Both the position numbers and the translations under genes were made by a program. DNA of 50,678 nt, from NCBI RefSeq assembly GCF_014132355.1, contig NZ_BLZO01000032.1, forward strand, positions 1 to 50,678, in the 5' to 3' direction. The first letter of the stretch is position 1, and every line of letters starts with the position of its first letter. Below, one piece after another: positions 17,740 through 26,999 of this stretch. The notes beneath the pieces were generated by a model, which ran no database searches, was not told the DNA's origin, and saw nothing but the letters and a program-made list of their open reading frames with translations. Source of the stretch: Okeania sp. KiyG1. GTDB taxonomy: Bacteria > Cyanobacteriota > Cyanobacteriia > Cyanobacteriales > Microcoleaceae.

Positions 17740-18783
17740 TTAGACTAAGTGGGTATTTGGTGTCCAGTTAGCCCAATCATAAGGTTTTAAGAATACTTCA
17801 TACAGTTGAGCTTCTGGTGTATTGGGTTCTGGACTGTAGCCATATTCCCAGCGAACCAAAGGTGGTAAAGACATCAAAATTGATTCTGTACGTCCATTAG
17901 TTTGCAATCCAAAAATTGTACCTCTGTCATATACTAGATTAAATTCAACATAACGGCCACGTCGGTAAAGCTGAAAGTTACGTTCCCGATCGCCATACTC
18001 TGTGGGTTGCCGTCGCTCTACTATTGGAGTATAAGCTGGCAAGAATGATTTACCACAATCTTGTACAAACTTGAACAAAGACTCCCAATTACGAGTTTCA
18101 GGAACTCCTAACTGCTGACTATAGATTGCTGCTGGTCCTTGGCTGTCTGGACCTTTGTATAATTCTCCTTGACCATCTTGATAATCAAAGAAGATACCTC
18201 CTACACCTCGCATTTCTTGACGATGCTTTAAGTAAAAATACTCATCACACCATCTTTTAAATACAGGATAATACTCTTTATTGCTTTTGTCACAGGCTGC
18301 TTTAATAGTTTGATGAAAGTGATTTGCGTCTTCAGCATAGGGATAGTAAGGTGTTAAATCTATACCTCCACCAAACCACCATACAGGTCCTGCTTCAAAA
18401 TATCGATAATTAAGATGAACTGTTGGTACATAAGGACTTTTAGGATGCAGTACCATTGATGTCCCTGTCGCATAGAAACCATGACCTTCGGCTTCTGGTC
18501 TTTGTGCTAGTATACTTGGTGGTAGTTTGTCTCCCCACACTTCTGAAAAATTCACTCCTCCCTGTTCAAAAACCGCACCGTCTCTAATTACGCGAGACCT
18601 TCCTCCACCACCACCTGGACGTTCCCAACTGTCTTCTTTGAATTTGCCTATTCCATCTAATTGCTCCAGTCCTTGACAAATTTCGTCTTGTAGGTCCTGC
18701 ATAAATTTACTGACTCGACCTTGGGTACTACTCATTGATAGAGATAGAGATGTTGTTTTTTTGGTTTCAGTGGAAGCTGTCAT
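17740..18783 (-). CDS. hemF: Oxygen-dependent coproporphyrinogen III oxidase
   Basis: HemF converts coproporphyrinogen III to protoporphyrinogen IX with O2, a shared step of heme and chlorophyll synthesis. The 347-residue frame is full length. It contains [58 protein letters not shown] and a C-terminal [11 protein letters not shown], all typical of the family. The N-terminal 25 residues are Ser/Thr-rich and variable. Start: ATG at 18783. Its promoter must lie between 18784 and about 18940. Confidence 0.97.
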   Translation of the reverse strand: MTASTETKKTTSLSLSMSSTQGRVSKFMQDLQDEICQGLEQLDGIGKFKEDSWERPGGGGGRSRVIRDGAVFEQGGVNFSEVWGDKLPPSILAQRPEAEGHGFYATGTSMVLHPKSPYVPTVHLNYRYFEAGPVWWFGGGIDLTPYYPYAEDANHFHQTIKAACDKSNKEYYPVFKRWCDEYFYLKHRQEMRGVGGIFFDYQDGQGELYKGPDSQGPAAIYSQQLGVPETRNWESLFKFVQDCGKSFLPAYTPIVERRQPTEYGDRERNFQLYRRGRYVEFNLVYDRGTIFGLQTNGRTESILMSLPPLVRWEYGYSPEPNTPEAQLYEVFLKPYDWANWTPNTHLV

Positions 18784-18941
18784 AGGTACAATATATGTCT
18801 CAAATTGGCTAAAAATTATAAATATCTTTCCAGGCTTTTTATCCTACCACGTTCTTGATCGTCTAGTAAAATTTTCCTGTTTGTTCCAGCTTTTCTTGAG
18901 TAAATCCACCTATCTTGTCATATAGCAATTCCCAAGAAGTG

Positions 18942-19040
18942 TGAGGTACAACCATTCGTTGGTTTTAGGGAACAGGGAACAGGGAACAGGGAATAGAATA
19001 CAAATCTAAAAAATAGAAAGAAAAGAATAGGTGTACCTCA
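18942..19040. mobile_element. Possible miniature inverted-repeat element
   Basis: TGAGGTACA at 18942 and TGTACCTCA at 19032 are inverted, about 80 bp apart, and frame a GGGAACA heptamer run (18967-18992). A possible outer pair, TATAG (18921) and CTATAG (19056), was also seen. The heptamer body resembles the interior of the element at 4981. I found no clear target duplication. Confidence 0.5.
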
Positions 19041-19049
19041 TTAGACTGA

Positions 19050-19426
19050 GACACCCTATAGATATATCAAGTACTCAACTATGATTCTTAATTACTGAAT
19101 TAGTCTTGCCTATTAATTTACATCTAAATTATATGATTATGATATGGTAGACCTTAATTTACTTATGAATTACCAAAATTTTATAGCTAGTTATTCTAGT
19201 TATTATTGATTCTTTAATACTAATTATTAAATTTAATTTTTAATCTCATCGATAATCATTTATGTAGACTACCTAAATTGTATTAATTTTTTGGGTTAAA
19301 GTTAACTATTTTTAACAAAAACATCAAATTAATAATGAATTAACTTAATTATTAGACATCTCCAATAGCCAAAAATAAAGTCAATTATCGCACTCCTGAT
19401 TAATCTAATCAAATTTTTCCCCCTAC
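19050..19426. other. AT-rich intergenic stretch, no gene seen
   Basis: This stretch is very AT-rich, with no ORF, no repeat matching other parts of the window and no RNA gene recognised. It may hold the hemF promoter at its left side. Confidence 0.5.
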
Positions 19427-19545
19427 TGGACTGTTTCATCTAAAATAGTGCGTTAATTTTTGGTTGTGGCAAGACAAGGAAGACAAGGAAGACAAGGAAG
19501 ACAAGGGAGAAAAATCTATTGCAACATTTAAGATGAAACAGTCCA
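19427..19545. mobile_element. Miniature element with TGGACTGTTTCATCT ends
   Basis: TGGACTGTTTCATCTAAAAT at 19427 and its near-exact inverse ending at 19545 form inverted repeats of 20 bp with one difference. A run of GACAAGGAA nonamers (19470-19506) lies inside. It abuts a related element at 19548. Confidence 0.85.
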
Positions 19546-19547
19546 CT

Positions 19548-19661
19548 AGACTGACACAGCTAAAAATGTGCATTAGAAAATGGGGGGTGGGGGAATTTAA
19601 TGACGGGGTGATGGGGTGATTATCAAAAAGGCTAATGCACTATTTAAGGTGTGTCATTCCA
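19548..19661. mobile_element. Second, adjacent miniature element
   Basis: GACTGACACAGCTAAAAATG...GCATTAG on the left faces CTAATGCACTATTTAAGG...GTGTCATTCC on the right, an imperfect inverted repeat of about 28 bp. The interior has GGGGTGATGGGGTGAT. Its end resembles those of the 19427 element and the isolated sequence TTTTAGGTGTGCCACGCCAC at 48471. Confidence 0.75.
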
Positions 19662-19789
19662 CTACTCCCTACTCGCTACTCCCTATTTTCTGGAGATGTC
19701 TATTAGTAATTAAGTCCAGAAAGTGTTTAACATTACTTTGTAAATAACAGATATAATCTAAGAAAATTTTAATTTTTGCAGAATACTAT

Positions 19790-20860
19790 ATGTCCACTAT
19801 ACCCGATACTCAATCTATTTTAGATGTTTTACGACCAGTACAAGACCCCGAACTACAAAAGAGTTTGGTAGAACTAAATATGATTCGCAATATTAAAGTT
19901 AATGATGGACAAGTTGAGTTCACTTTAGTATTGACAACTCCAGCTTGTCCATTACGAGAATTTATTGTCGAAGACTGTCAAAAAGCTGTCAAGCAACTAC
20001 CCGGGGTTAAGGAAGTAATAGTAGATGTCACAGCAGAGACTCCTCAGCAGAAAACTATACCTGACCGCCAAGGTATTGATGGAGTGAAAAATATTATTGC
20101 TGTTTCTAGTGGTAAAGGTGGAGTGGGTAAAAGCACAGTAGCAGTGAATGTAGCTGTGGCATTAGCTCAAATGGGCGCTAAAGTGGGTTTGATTGATGCT
20201 GATATTTATGGTCCTAACGACCCAACGATGTTAGGTCTAGCAGATGCTAAAGTTATGGTACAAGCAGGACAATCTGGAGAAGTCCTGGAACCAGCTTTTA
20301 ATCATGGAGTAAAGTTGGTTTCTATGGCTTTTTTAATTGATAAAGATCAACCTGTAATTTGGCGTGGTCCAATGTTGAATGGAATTATCCGACAATTTTT
20401 GTACCAAGTGCAATGGGGCGATTTAGATTATTTGTTGGTAGACTTGCCTCCTGGTACTGGTGATGCTCAATTAACATTAGCTCAAGCTGTTCCTATGTCT
20501 GGAGTGGTAATTGTGACTACACCTCAAACAGTGGCATTATTGGACTCTCGCAAAGGTCTAAAAATGTTTCAGCAGTTAGGGGTTTCTGTGTTAGGAATAG
20601 TTGAAAATATGAGTTATTTTGTCCCTCCAGATATGCCAGAGAAAAAGTATGACATTTTTGGTTCTGGTGGTGGTCAAAGAACAGCGGAGGAATTAGGTGT
20701 ACCACTACTTGGAGGTGTTCCTTTGGAAATGCCTGTTAGAGAAGGTGGAGATAATGGAGTTCCTATTGTAGTTGGCGCTCCTAACTCTAGTTCTGCTCAA
20801 GAGTTGAAAGCGATCGCTCAAAAAATTGCTGGTAGAGTTTCTGTTGTGGCCTTGGCTTAA
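19790..20860 (+). CDS. mrp: Mrp/NBP35-type ATP-binding Fe-S carrier
   Basis: A 356-residue P-loop ATPase implicated in Fe-S cluster assembly or delivery. Residues about 8-85 form the N-terminal DUF59/MIP18-like domain (VLRPVQDPELQKSLVEL, TTPACPLREF). The deviant Walker A is SSGKGGVGKSTVAVN at about 107-121, then LIDADIYGPNDPTMLG, DYLLVDLPPGTGDAQL and ENMSYFVPPDMPEKKYDIFG. The C-terminal CxxC of many bacterial Mrp proteins is absent, which I believe is normal for the cyanobacterial/HCF101-like branch. A Cys remains in TPACPL. Start: ATG at 19790. It is monocistronic and followed by an AGAAGTC heptamer run. Confidence 0.95.
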   Translation: MSTIPDTQSILDVLRPVQDPELQKSLVELNMIRNIKVNDGQVEFTLVLTTPACPLREFIVEDCQKAVKQLPGVKEVIVDVTAETPQQKTIPDRQGIDGVKNIIAVSSGKGGVGKSTVAVNVAVALAQMGAKVGLIDADIYGPNDPTMLGLADAKVMVQAGQSGEVLEPAFNHGVKLVSMAFLIDKDQPVIWRGPMLNGIIRQFLYQVQWGDLDYLLVDLPPGTGDAQLTLAQAVPMSGVVIVTTPQTVALLDSRKGLKMFQQLGVSVLGIVENMSYFVPPDMPEKKYDIFGSGGGQRTAEELGVPLLGGVPLEMPVREGGDNGVPIVVGAPNSSSAQELKAIAQKIAGRVSVVALA

Positions 20861-20864
20861 CGAA

Positions 20865-20932
20865 GTCAGAAGTCAGAAGTCAGAAGTCAGAAGTTATTTT
20901 TGCAACTTAGGGGAGTGTCGGGAGGATGTCAA
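20865..20932. repeat. Heptamer run and IS200/IS605 right-end remnant
   Basis: Four to five copies of AGAAGTC (20865-20895) are followed by GGGAGTGTCGGGAGGATGTCAA at 20911-20932, split as GGGAGTGTCGGGAGG plus ATGTCAA, which matches the right ends at 16201 and 49225. No associated gene is left. Confidence 0.65.
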
Positions 20933-21008
20933 ATATGCCAAAAATATTACAATAAAACAGCTTTCAATTTCCTAAAATTAAGAAAATTTTTGATAGGAGT
21001 AGAAAACT

Positions 21009-21203
21009 ATGATTTTACCTGGTGTAGCAGTTCGAGTTAAAAATATTAGTGATACTTATTATGGATTTCAAGGACAAGTTCAACGAGTAAGTGATGGTAA
21101 AGCTGCTGTATTATTTGAAGGTGGAAATTGGGACAAATTAGTAACATTTAGACTCTCAGAATTAGAGTTAGTAGATGCAACGGCAGGTCGCAAGAAAAAA
21201 TAA
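21009..21203 (+). CDS. ndhS: NAD(P)H dehydrogenase-like complex subunit NdhS
   Basis: A 64-residue SH3-like subunit at the ferredoxin docking site of the photosynthetic NDH-1 complex (family knowledge). [32 protein letters not shown] and [20 protein letters not shown] match the family closely, with a basic GRKKK end. The ribosome site AGGAG lies 10-12 bp before the ATG at 21009. Its last codons and about 180 bp of downstream DNA are duplicated at 21532-22115. Confidence 0.9.
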   Translation: MILPGVAVRVKNISDTYYGFQGQVQRVSDGKAAVLFEGGNWDKLVTFRLSELELVDATAGRKKK

Positions 21204-21531
21204 TTCAGTTAGTAAATAGTAGATGGTTTTTTATAGCTGAATAATTCAGGTTTAAAGTCTTTGATGTCAACAATAAATAAAGACAAAAATTCTGGTTACC
21301 AACTCTATAATTTTCAGGAGAGGTAATTATTAATTGTTGAAATAAATCAAGAATTGTGTGAGGTTTTGGGTTAAATATTATAGCGGTTTTCACTCATGTT
21401 GACTACAAAGATTCTGCCCTCTGTCTTTAAGCCAAAATCTCTGTGTTCTATGAAACATGAAAACCGCTATAATTATCTACCACCTACAACTTACAATAGG
21501 CAACATACGACCTTCTTAAATACTTTGAGAT
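21204..21531. repeat. Repeat-rich region after ndhS
   Basis: No gene is seen. 21238-21350 is a copy of the common dispersed family (AATAATTCAGGTTTAAAG, then AGGAGAGGTAATTATTAAT). TATAGCGGTTTTCA (21380) and AAAACCGCTATAA (21459) form an inverted pair around 80 bp and may be another small element. Confidence 0.6.
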
Positions 21532-22115
21532 AAGTTAGTAACATTTAGACTTTCAGAATTAGAGTTAGTATAGTAGTCGCCACTATAGTTAGGACATCGG
21601 TTCATTAATTGATAATGGATAATGGATAATGGATAATTGATAATTACCTCTGGTTAAAACCGCTCTTGATTGAATATAAGGAAATATTATTTCTTTTCTT
21701 GCTCGATTGGATATGGCGAGGTCTCCTCGCCATCCCTCGACCGCTTTTTCCCCTTAAAAGGAGGCTTCAAGGCGCGAATTATTTAATTATTAATTATTAA
21801 TTATTCGGTAATTATGATGATTTATGACGGGAGTAATATGCATGATTTTATGACGCGAGCAAGATGCTCGTACTAATTGTCAAACACCAACCTGGGGGTT
21901 GCTATAGATGCTACGGCAGGTAACAAGAAAAATAATTTATCTAGTCAATAGTAGATGGTTTTTTATAGCCAAATAATTCAGGTTTAAAGTCTTTGATGTC
22001 AACAATAAATAAAGACAAAAAATTATGCTTACCAACTCTATAATTTTAAGGAGAGGTAATTATTAATTGTTGAAAAAATCAAGAATAGTATGAGGTTTTA
22101 AGTGAAATATTAATT
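21532..22115. repeat. Partial duplication of the ndhS 3' end and its downstream DNA, itself interrupted
   Basis: 21532-21570 repeats ndhS codons (AAGTTAGTAACATTTAGAC, CAGAATTAGAGTTAGTA). The text resumes at 21907 with GATGCTACGGCAGGTAACAAG and continues through AATAGTAGATGGTTTTTTATAG, TTTGATGTCAACAATAAAT and CCAACTCTATAATTTT to about 22115, matching 21172-21380. The middle (21571-21906) is inserted DNA. No start or N-terminal codons are duplicated, so this is a pseudogene fragment. Confidence 0.9.
21571..21906. mobile_element. Composite insertion inside the ndhS duplicate
   Basis: About 336 bp sit between TTAGTA and GATGCT, which are adjacent in the intact ndhS. The insertion begins TAGTAGTCGCCACTATAG and ends GGGGTTGCTATA, compatible with the TATAG-type ends seen elsewhere. 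Its interior (21605-21800) repeats the element found at 9490-9765. Confidence 0.75.
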
Positions 22116-22439
22116 ATCTACCAACTAAAACCTACAACTTACCGAATAATTAAGGTTTAAAGCCTCTCCTTTCAAGGATAAGCAAGAAAAAATTTTCCTT
22201 TGAGTCAATCCTCTCCTTTTCAAGGATAGGTAATAATTATTAACTATTAACTGGAGAGTACAAAGTCCTGTCAAAAAAGGATTTGTTTTGAAAAGTGAAA
22301 GTCTTACGGGAAAAGGCTTGAAGTAATTACAGCTCTGAATAAAGAGTTTTTAACCTTTAGATCGCTGAAAGCGTTAGCTAGCAATAGTTATTCCAAGAAC
22401 TTTGTACTGTCTAATTATTAATTATTAATTATCTACATT
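22116..22439. repeat. Repeat copy and upstream region
   Basis: 22141-22260 is a degenerate copy of the common dispersed family (CCGAATAATTAAGG, GCCTCTCCTTTCAAGG). The next 180 bp show no repeat or RNA gene and presumably contain the promoter of the gene at 22440. Confidence 0.6.
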
Positions 22440-23105
22440 ATGCGTCTTCCTTTACCCCAGTTTGCTAATACAAATCGCCAGAATAATTACATAGCTGAAG
22501 TAATAGAAACAGCAACAACAGAATTTTTGGCTCAATGTTTAGAACCAGAAGAGTTAGATTTTCCGATGATGCCTGCTTTTGGTACTTGGGTAAAATCTAA
22601 GGATGAACAATCAGGAAATGAGATTTATGGAGTGGTTTATTATGCAACTACTTTACCTATTGATTCAGTACATAGAGCAAGAGCTTTGGGAATGTCTTTA
22701 GCTCAGTTACGGGAACAACAACCACAAATTTTTGCTATGTTGAAGACAGAATTTAGGGCAGCAATAGTAGGTTTTAAATCTCAAGAAGAATTAAATGGTT
22801 CTACTGCAGAAAATGACAGAATTTACCAATATCTTCCACCACGTCCACCTCAAATTCATCAAGCAGTTTATTTATGTGAACCAGAAGAAATAATTAGGTT
22901 TAGTGAAAAGTTAGATTTTTTGCGGACTTTATTACAGTTATTTAATGCTCCTGTTGATGCTTTAGTAGCTGCTACTATTAGAGAGATTTATCAACTGAGA
23001 AAAGCAGACCGTAATTGGTTAGTTCAGGCAGGTAGAAATATGAGTGTTTTGTTGAGAGATGATTATGACCGTTTAAAAATAATATTAGGGCAAATACATC
23101 CTTAA
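22440..23105 (+). CDS. Conserved cyanobacterial protein, HAS-barrel-like
   Basis: A 221-residue soluble protein that I recognise as conserved across cyanobacteria but without an experimentally known role. The N-terminal part (EVIETATTEFLAQCLEPEEL, then FGTWVKS, IYGVVYYATTLPIDSVHRAR) is a beta-rich module often labelled HAS-barrel, by analogy with HerA-associated proteins. The C-terminal half is helical (FLRTLLQLFN, NWLVQAGRNMSVLLRDDYDR). ATG at 22440 follows an AT-rich leader. The stop is followed immediately by GAAGGAA heptamers. Confidence 0.7.
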   Translation: MRLPLPQFANTNRQNNYIAEVIETATTEFLAQCLEPEELDFPMMPAFGTWVKSKDEQSGNEIYGVVYYATTLPIDSVHRARALGMSLAQLREQQPQIFAMLKTEFRAAIVGFKSQEELNGSTAENDRIYQYLPPRPPQIHQAVYLCEPEEIIRFSEKLDFLRTLLQLFNAPVDALVAATIREIYQLRKADRNWLVQAGRNMSVLLRDDYDRLKIILGQIHP

Positions 23106-23180
23106 GAAGGAAGAAGGAAGAAGAAAGAAGGAATAAGGAAGAGGGAAGAAGGAAGAGGGAAGAAGGCTGAAAGGAAGAAA
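23104..23180. repeat. GAAGGAA heptamer run
   Basis: Purine-only heptamers (AAGAAGG and variants) run for about 75 bp right after the stop codon. Equivalent runs follow tsf (28166-28215) and the EAL regulator gene (43039-43116). Confidence 0.85.
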
Positions 23181-23309
23181 AAAACTTAAATTTCTTTCTT
23201 ATATATTCATGGTTGGGCTTACACCAACGCACCCCAAAAGACATGATATTAAAAGTCAAATAACTAAAGTAAATACAGAGTCATTTCGGATAAAATTTAT
23301 AACTCAAAA

Positions 23310-24776
23310 ATGATGATTAAACGAAAAGTATTTTACATATCCTTGCTTCTACTGTATCTAGTACTAGCAATTATAATAGTACCTATGATTGTTCCCTTAA
23401 AGGAGGAATTCCAACTCAATTTTGATGAAGGACTTCAATTAATGAAGGCTTCACTTTATATGGAAGGTGACTCACCGCATATCGAAATTTGGAGCGATTA
23501 TCCTTTCATTTTTACAGCAATACTTTCATTCTGGTTCAGCATAGTTGGGAAATCTGTTTTTTCGCGCGCCTTTTGACCGTAACTTTCTCGGCATTACTAA
23601 TATGGTTTTTCTTTGAAACTATTCGTATTTCTTTAGGAATATTGCCTGCTCTTATTGGAGCAATATCATTGGCTGCTTCATCAGGGTTTATTAGATTTAG
23701 TAGTACTGTTATGATCGGAATTCCTTCATTATCTTTAACCGTAATTTCTATCTATTTTTTATTTCTGTACAAAAGAAGTCAGCAAAAATATTTATTGATT
23801 ATTTCCGGTGTTCTTTTTGCATTGTCTTTAAAAATTAAATTTTTTACAGTTTTTTTAAGCCCAATAATTTTACTTTTTATCCTTGATATCAAGAAAATTA
23901 ATTTTGAATCAAATCAGAAGCTAAGAAGTAAATTGATTTACCCTTTATTACTTTGGATAATAAGTTTAGTTGTTATTTTCTTGATTGTTTCATTATTATT
24001 TAATGAGTTAAGCTACGATCAGCTTTTTGGTACTCATTTTGGAGGGGAGATTAAAACGGCATTCGTCAAAGATGGTTTTGAAAGGCTAAGTAAAGTGATC
24101 ATCAATAAAGATTACGATCTATTTTATTTAGCTATTTTCGGTATATTAGTAGTTTTTGTCAGGCATCAATGGGAAGGTCTATTTCCAGTTGCATGGCTAG
24201 GAACAGGAACATTGCTTCTTTTAAATCATAGACCAGTATGGCCACATCATTATTGTCTCATTGCTATTCCTATGGCTTGGTTGGCAGCTTATGCATCTGT
24301 TCCATTATTTGACTTTTTCACCAACGAGAATTTAGATTAAGAAATTATTTTTGGGCAAGTATTTCATTAATTTTAATGATATTTGCATTATTGACATTAA
24401 AACCTAAAGTTTCAAAAGATATTCCTAGTCTTCAAAAAACTATGAATCACAATTTGCAGTTATAAATCGTTTAATAGAACATAAAAGTTCAACAAAATGG
24501 CTATTTACAGATGTTCCAATTTATGGTTTTTATGCAGATTTACTTGTTCCTCCGGAAATTGCGGTGTTCTCTACTAAGCGCATAAAGACAGGCCAACTGA
24601 GTCAAGATGAAATATATGAATTACTTGTAAAATACCGCCCTGAACAAATTTTAATCGGTAGATTTAAAGGTTTTATATATACATCCAGCGATGTTGACTC
24701 ATACATAAATAAATTCTATTCAAAAAGCAATGATATTTCTGTTGTTGATCACTATGTTTTAAAGTCTTTAAAATAA
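23310..24776 (+). pseudogene. GT-C membrane glycosyltransferase (ArnT/PMT-like), three frameshifts
   Basis: This was an integral-membrane transferase that uses polyprenyl-phosphate sugars. The first frame (23310-23576) has a signal-anchor helix and the catalytic-type NFDEGLQLMKA motif. The second (to 24340) has at least seven hydrophobic helices. The third piece (24440-24776) is the soluble C-terminal domain (WLFTDVPIYGFYADLL). Frames change near 23568 (SVFS/ARLLTVTF), near 24332 (ENL/RLRNYFW) and near 24433 (S/SSKNYESQFAV). Each break is explained by one missing or extra base. The total would be about 485 residues. It stands alone, without neighbouring envelope genes. Confidence 0.8.
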
Positions 24777-25260
24777 GCTTTTTAATTTGCCAAGCAACCA
24801 TTAAGTTTTTTCAGATTGGAATGTTAGTAGTATTGGTAGGAATATATATGACATCAAATTCGGTGGAATTGGAAATAAAAAAAAATCTCCAATCGTTATT
24901 TCAGTTATCAGTTATTAGTTACCGAATAGTTACCGAAAAATTCTGGTCTAAAGCCTCTCCTTTAAAGGAGAAACAAGAAAAAAATTTTCATGATTAGTTA
25001 ATCCTATCCGTTTTCAAGGAGAGGTAATTGTTAATTATTAATTATTAATTGTTGAACAGTACCTCTGCAATAAGGAACCTTGACATAAGGAATATTCTCT
25101 TTTCTCTTGGTCGATTAAATATGGCGAGGTTTCCTAGCCATCTCTCGACCGCTTTTTATCCCCTTGAAAGGGGAGACTTGAGACCAAAGTTTTTCGGTCA
25201 TAACTACACTTATCAAAGTGATTATCTGTACTCCTGATTCCTGATTCCTGACTCCTAAAG
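24777..25260. repeat. Repeat cluster upstream of rpsB
   Basis: 24905-25056 is a copy of the common dispersed family (CCGAAAAATTCTGG to AGGAGAGGTAATTGTTAATT). 25057-25200 is the block CAGTACCTCTGCAATAAGG to TTTTTCGGTCA that is nested inside the element at 7672. A CTGATTCCTGATTCCTGA run lies at 25233-25257. No gene is seen. Confidence 0.75.
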
Positions 25261-25295
25261 ACTTAACCATTCCATAACTGTTTAACTGGATTTGA

Positions 25296-25415
25296 TATGA
25301 TACACTAGAAAAGTTGTCTAAAATCGCACATCTGGGTAGTCGGGTGTTCTGTAGATTAAAAATCTATGAGAATGCACCTGGATGGAGGATTAAACCCGAA
25401 TAGGAGATTATAATT
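25296..25415 (+). promoter_or_regulatory. rpsB promoter element and structured leader
   Basis: TATGAT at 25296-25301 is a good -10 candidate, with no clear -35. The leader contains a long imperfect hairpin: GGGTGTTCT pairs with AGAATGCACC, and the inner TAGATT pairs with AATCTA across an AAA loop (about 25343-25381). The ribosome site AGGAG is at 25402, 10 bp before the ATG. A leader of this kind may allow feedback by S2 or transcription control, but that is inference. Confidence 0.5.
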
Positions 25416-26237
25416 ATGCCAGTTGTTAGTTTGGCTCAATTGTTAGAGTCAGGAGTCCACTTTGGGCATCAGACCCGTCGCTGGAATCCAAGAATGTCCC
25501 AGTATATTTTTACAGAGCGTAACGGCGTTCATATTATCGACCTTGTTCAGACAGCTCAATTAATGGAAGAAGCTTATGACTATATCAGAACTTCCTCTGA
25601 ACAAGGAAAAAAATTCTTATTTGTTGGTACGAAGCGTCAAGCTGCTGGTATTATCGCTCAAGAGGCTAGTAGATGTGGAGCTTATTATATTAACCAACGT
25701 TGGTTGGGTGGGATGCTCACTAACTGGACTACTATTAAAACTCGGGTAGAAAGACTCAAGGACTTAGAGCGTCGTGAAGCAAATGGGGCACTAGATTTAC
25801 TCCCGAAAAAAGAAGCTTCGGTTCTCCGTCGTGAAATGGCTAAGTTACAAAAATATCTGGGGGGTATTAAAAATATGCGTCGCTTGCCAGATGGGGTTGT
25901 AATGGTAGACCAGCGACGAGAGTATAATGCTGTTCAAGAATGTCAGAAGTTGGATATTCCTATAGTTTCTTTGTTGGATACGAATTGTGACCCGACTCAA
26001 GTTGATATTCCAATTCCAGCTAATGATGATGCTATTCGCTCAATCAAACTTATAGTAGGTAAGTTGGCTGATGCTATCTATGAAGGTCGTCATGGTCAAC
26101 TAGAAACTCTGGATCAAGAAGATTATGATAGCTATGAAGAATATGAAGAAGATTATGATTATGATGGAGCGGAAGAAGAATTTAATGTAAGTGATGATGA
26201 GGAAGAGTCATCAGTAGAAAATAATGAAGAAGAATAA
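25416..26237 (+). CDS. rpsB: 30S ribosomal protein S2
   Basis: A 273-residue S2, bound on the head-body junction of the 30S subunit. The family text is intact: [28 protein letters not shown]-type [31 protein letters not shown] and [12 protein letters not shown]. The usual S2 ends at about residue 230. Here a further 40 residues are strongly acidic and Tyr-rich ([17 protein letters not shown]), a tail seen in some cyanobacteria. It is followed by a 223-bp miniature element and other insertions that push tsf 1.26 kb away. Confidence 0.97.
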   Translation: MPVVSLAQLLESGVHFGHQTRRWNPRMSQYIFTERNGVHIIDLVQTAQLMEEAYDYIRTSSEQGKKFLFVGTKRQAAGIIAQEASRCGAYYINQRWLGGMLTNWTTIKTRVERLKDLERREANGALDLLPKKEASVLRREMAKLQKYLGGIKNMRRLPDGVVMVDQRREYNAVQECQKLDIPIVSLLDTNCDPTQVDIPIPANDDAIRSIKLIVGKLADAIYEGRHGQLETLDQEDYDSYEEYEEDYDYDGAEEEFNVSDDEEESSVENNEEE

Positions 26238-26247
26238 AAAATTCTAG

Positions 26248-26470
26248 GTAAGCATTCAGCCGTCAGTTATTAGCTATCAGCTATTAATTCTGAGTATAGG
26301 TAAAAGCAACTTTTAAAATTTAAAAAGAATAAAAAGTTACTGTTATGGGTCCTGGGACCAAACCTTAGAAGTAATTATTCATTACTAATTGCTGAAGAGC
26401 GTAGTTCCTCCGGAGGAGGCTAGCTGACTGCTGATATCTGTTTGCGCAGCATTCCGCAGGAAATGCTTAG
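26248..26470. mobile_element. 223-bp miniature element with GTAA ends and 8-bp target duplication
   Basis: GTAAGCATT at the left and AATGCTTAG at the right are inverted. AATTCTAG flanks both sides exactly (26240-26247 and 26471-26478). A sister copy is at 37890-38095. GTAA termini and 8-bp duplications are the rule for IS66-family elements, so an IS66-driven non-autonomous element is a fair guess. The palindrome TTTGCGCAGCATTCCGCAGG is inside at about 26442. Confidence 0.88.
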
Positions 26471-26621
26471 AATTCTAGTAATATTGTTGAGTAGTATGAG
26501 GTGGCGGTAAATACAGAAGGGAAAAACTTATCTAAAGTTCATCAAACTTACTCATAACTATAGCTATCAAACTAAAATGAGTAAGTCTATCCATTGAGTC
26601 GTTATCAGTTACAATTAAGAT

Positions 26622-26789
26622 ATGAAGCTAGTTGAACGTCATGTTATTACCAAATCACATAATTTGTGGTTAGAAATTGACCAAAAGGCTTTTTTGTCAA
26701 AAAATCTGTTCAATTTAGCTAATTATTATTATCGCCAATATTTCTTTGAAAACAAAAAGAAATTAAATTTTAATGATAAGTTTAGTTGA
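26622..26789 (+). pseudogene. N-terminal fragment of an IS200/IS605 tnpB
   Basis: The fragment encodes MKLVERHVITKSHNLWLEID, then AFLSKNLFNLANYYYRQYFF and a premature stop (55 codons). This is the typical start of one cyanobacterial TnpB subgroup. The remainder of the gene is absent, and a dispersed repeat begins shortly after. A middle fragment of a similar subgroup is at 43650-44036. Confidence 0.8.
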
Positions 26790-26809
26790 GCGGTTTTTAG
26801 GGGTAAAAT

Positions 26810-26945
26810 ACAGGTTCAATAATTAAGAATTTAGAATTACCTCTTCTTATAATTAAAAGGATTGGTTAAATTTTTTTTTCTCTTCTTTCTCCATGAATGG
26901 AGAGGCTTTATATCTGAATTTTGCGGTAAATTTTTTCTAAAAAGC
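26810..26945. repeat. Reverse copy of the common dispersed family
   Basis: TTCAATAATTAAGAATTTAG to AATTACCTCTTC opens the element and GGAGAGGC to GAATTTTGCGGTAAA closes it, the reverse order of the copies at 24930 and 10075. It is non-coding. Confidence 0.75.
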
Positions 26946-26999
26946 TTATCTTAAATTAAGAAGCTAAAGTAGGATTAATTCCTAAATAATAAAGTTGTA

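Noticed and set aside
25320-25415. tRNA-like fold before rpsB
   Set aside because: The hairpins do not form a cloverleaf and there is no TTCGA-type T-loop. It is better read as an mRNA leader.
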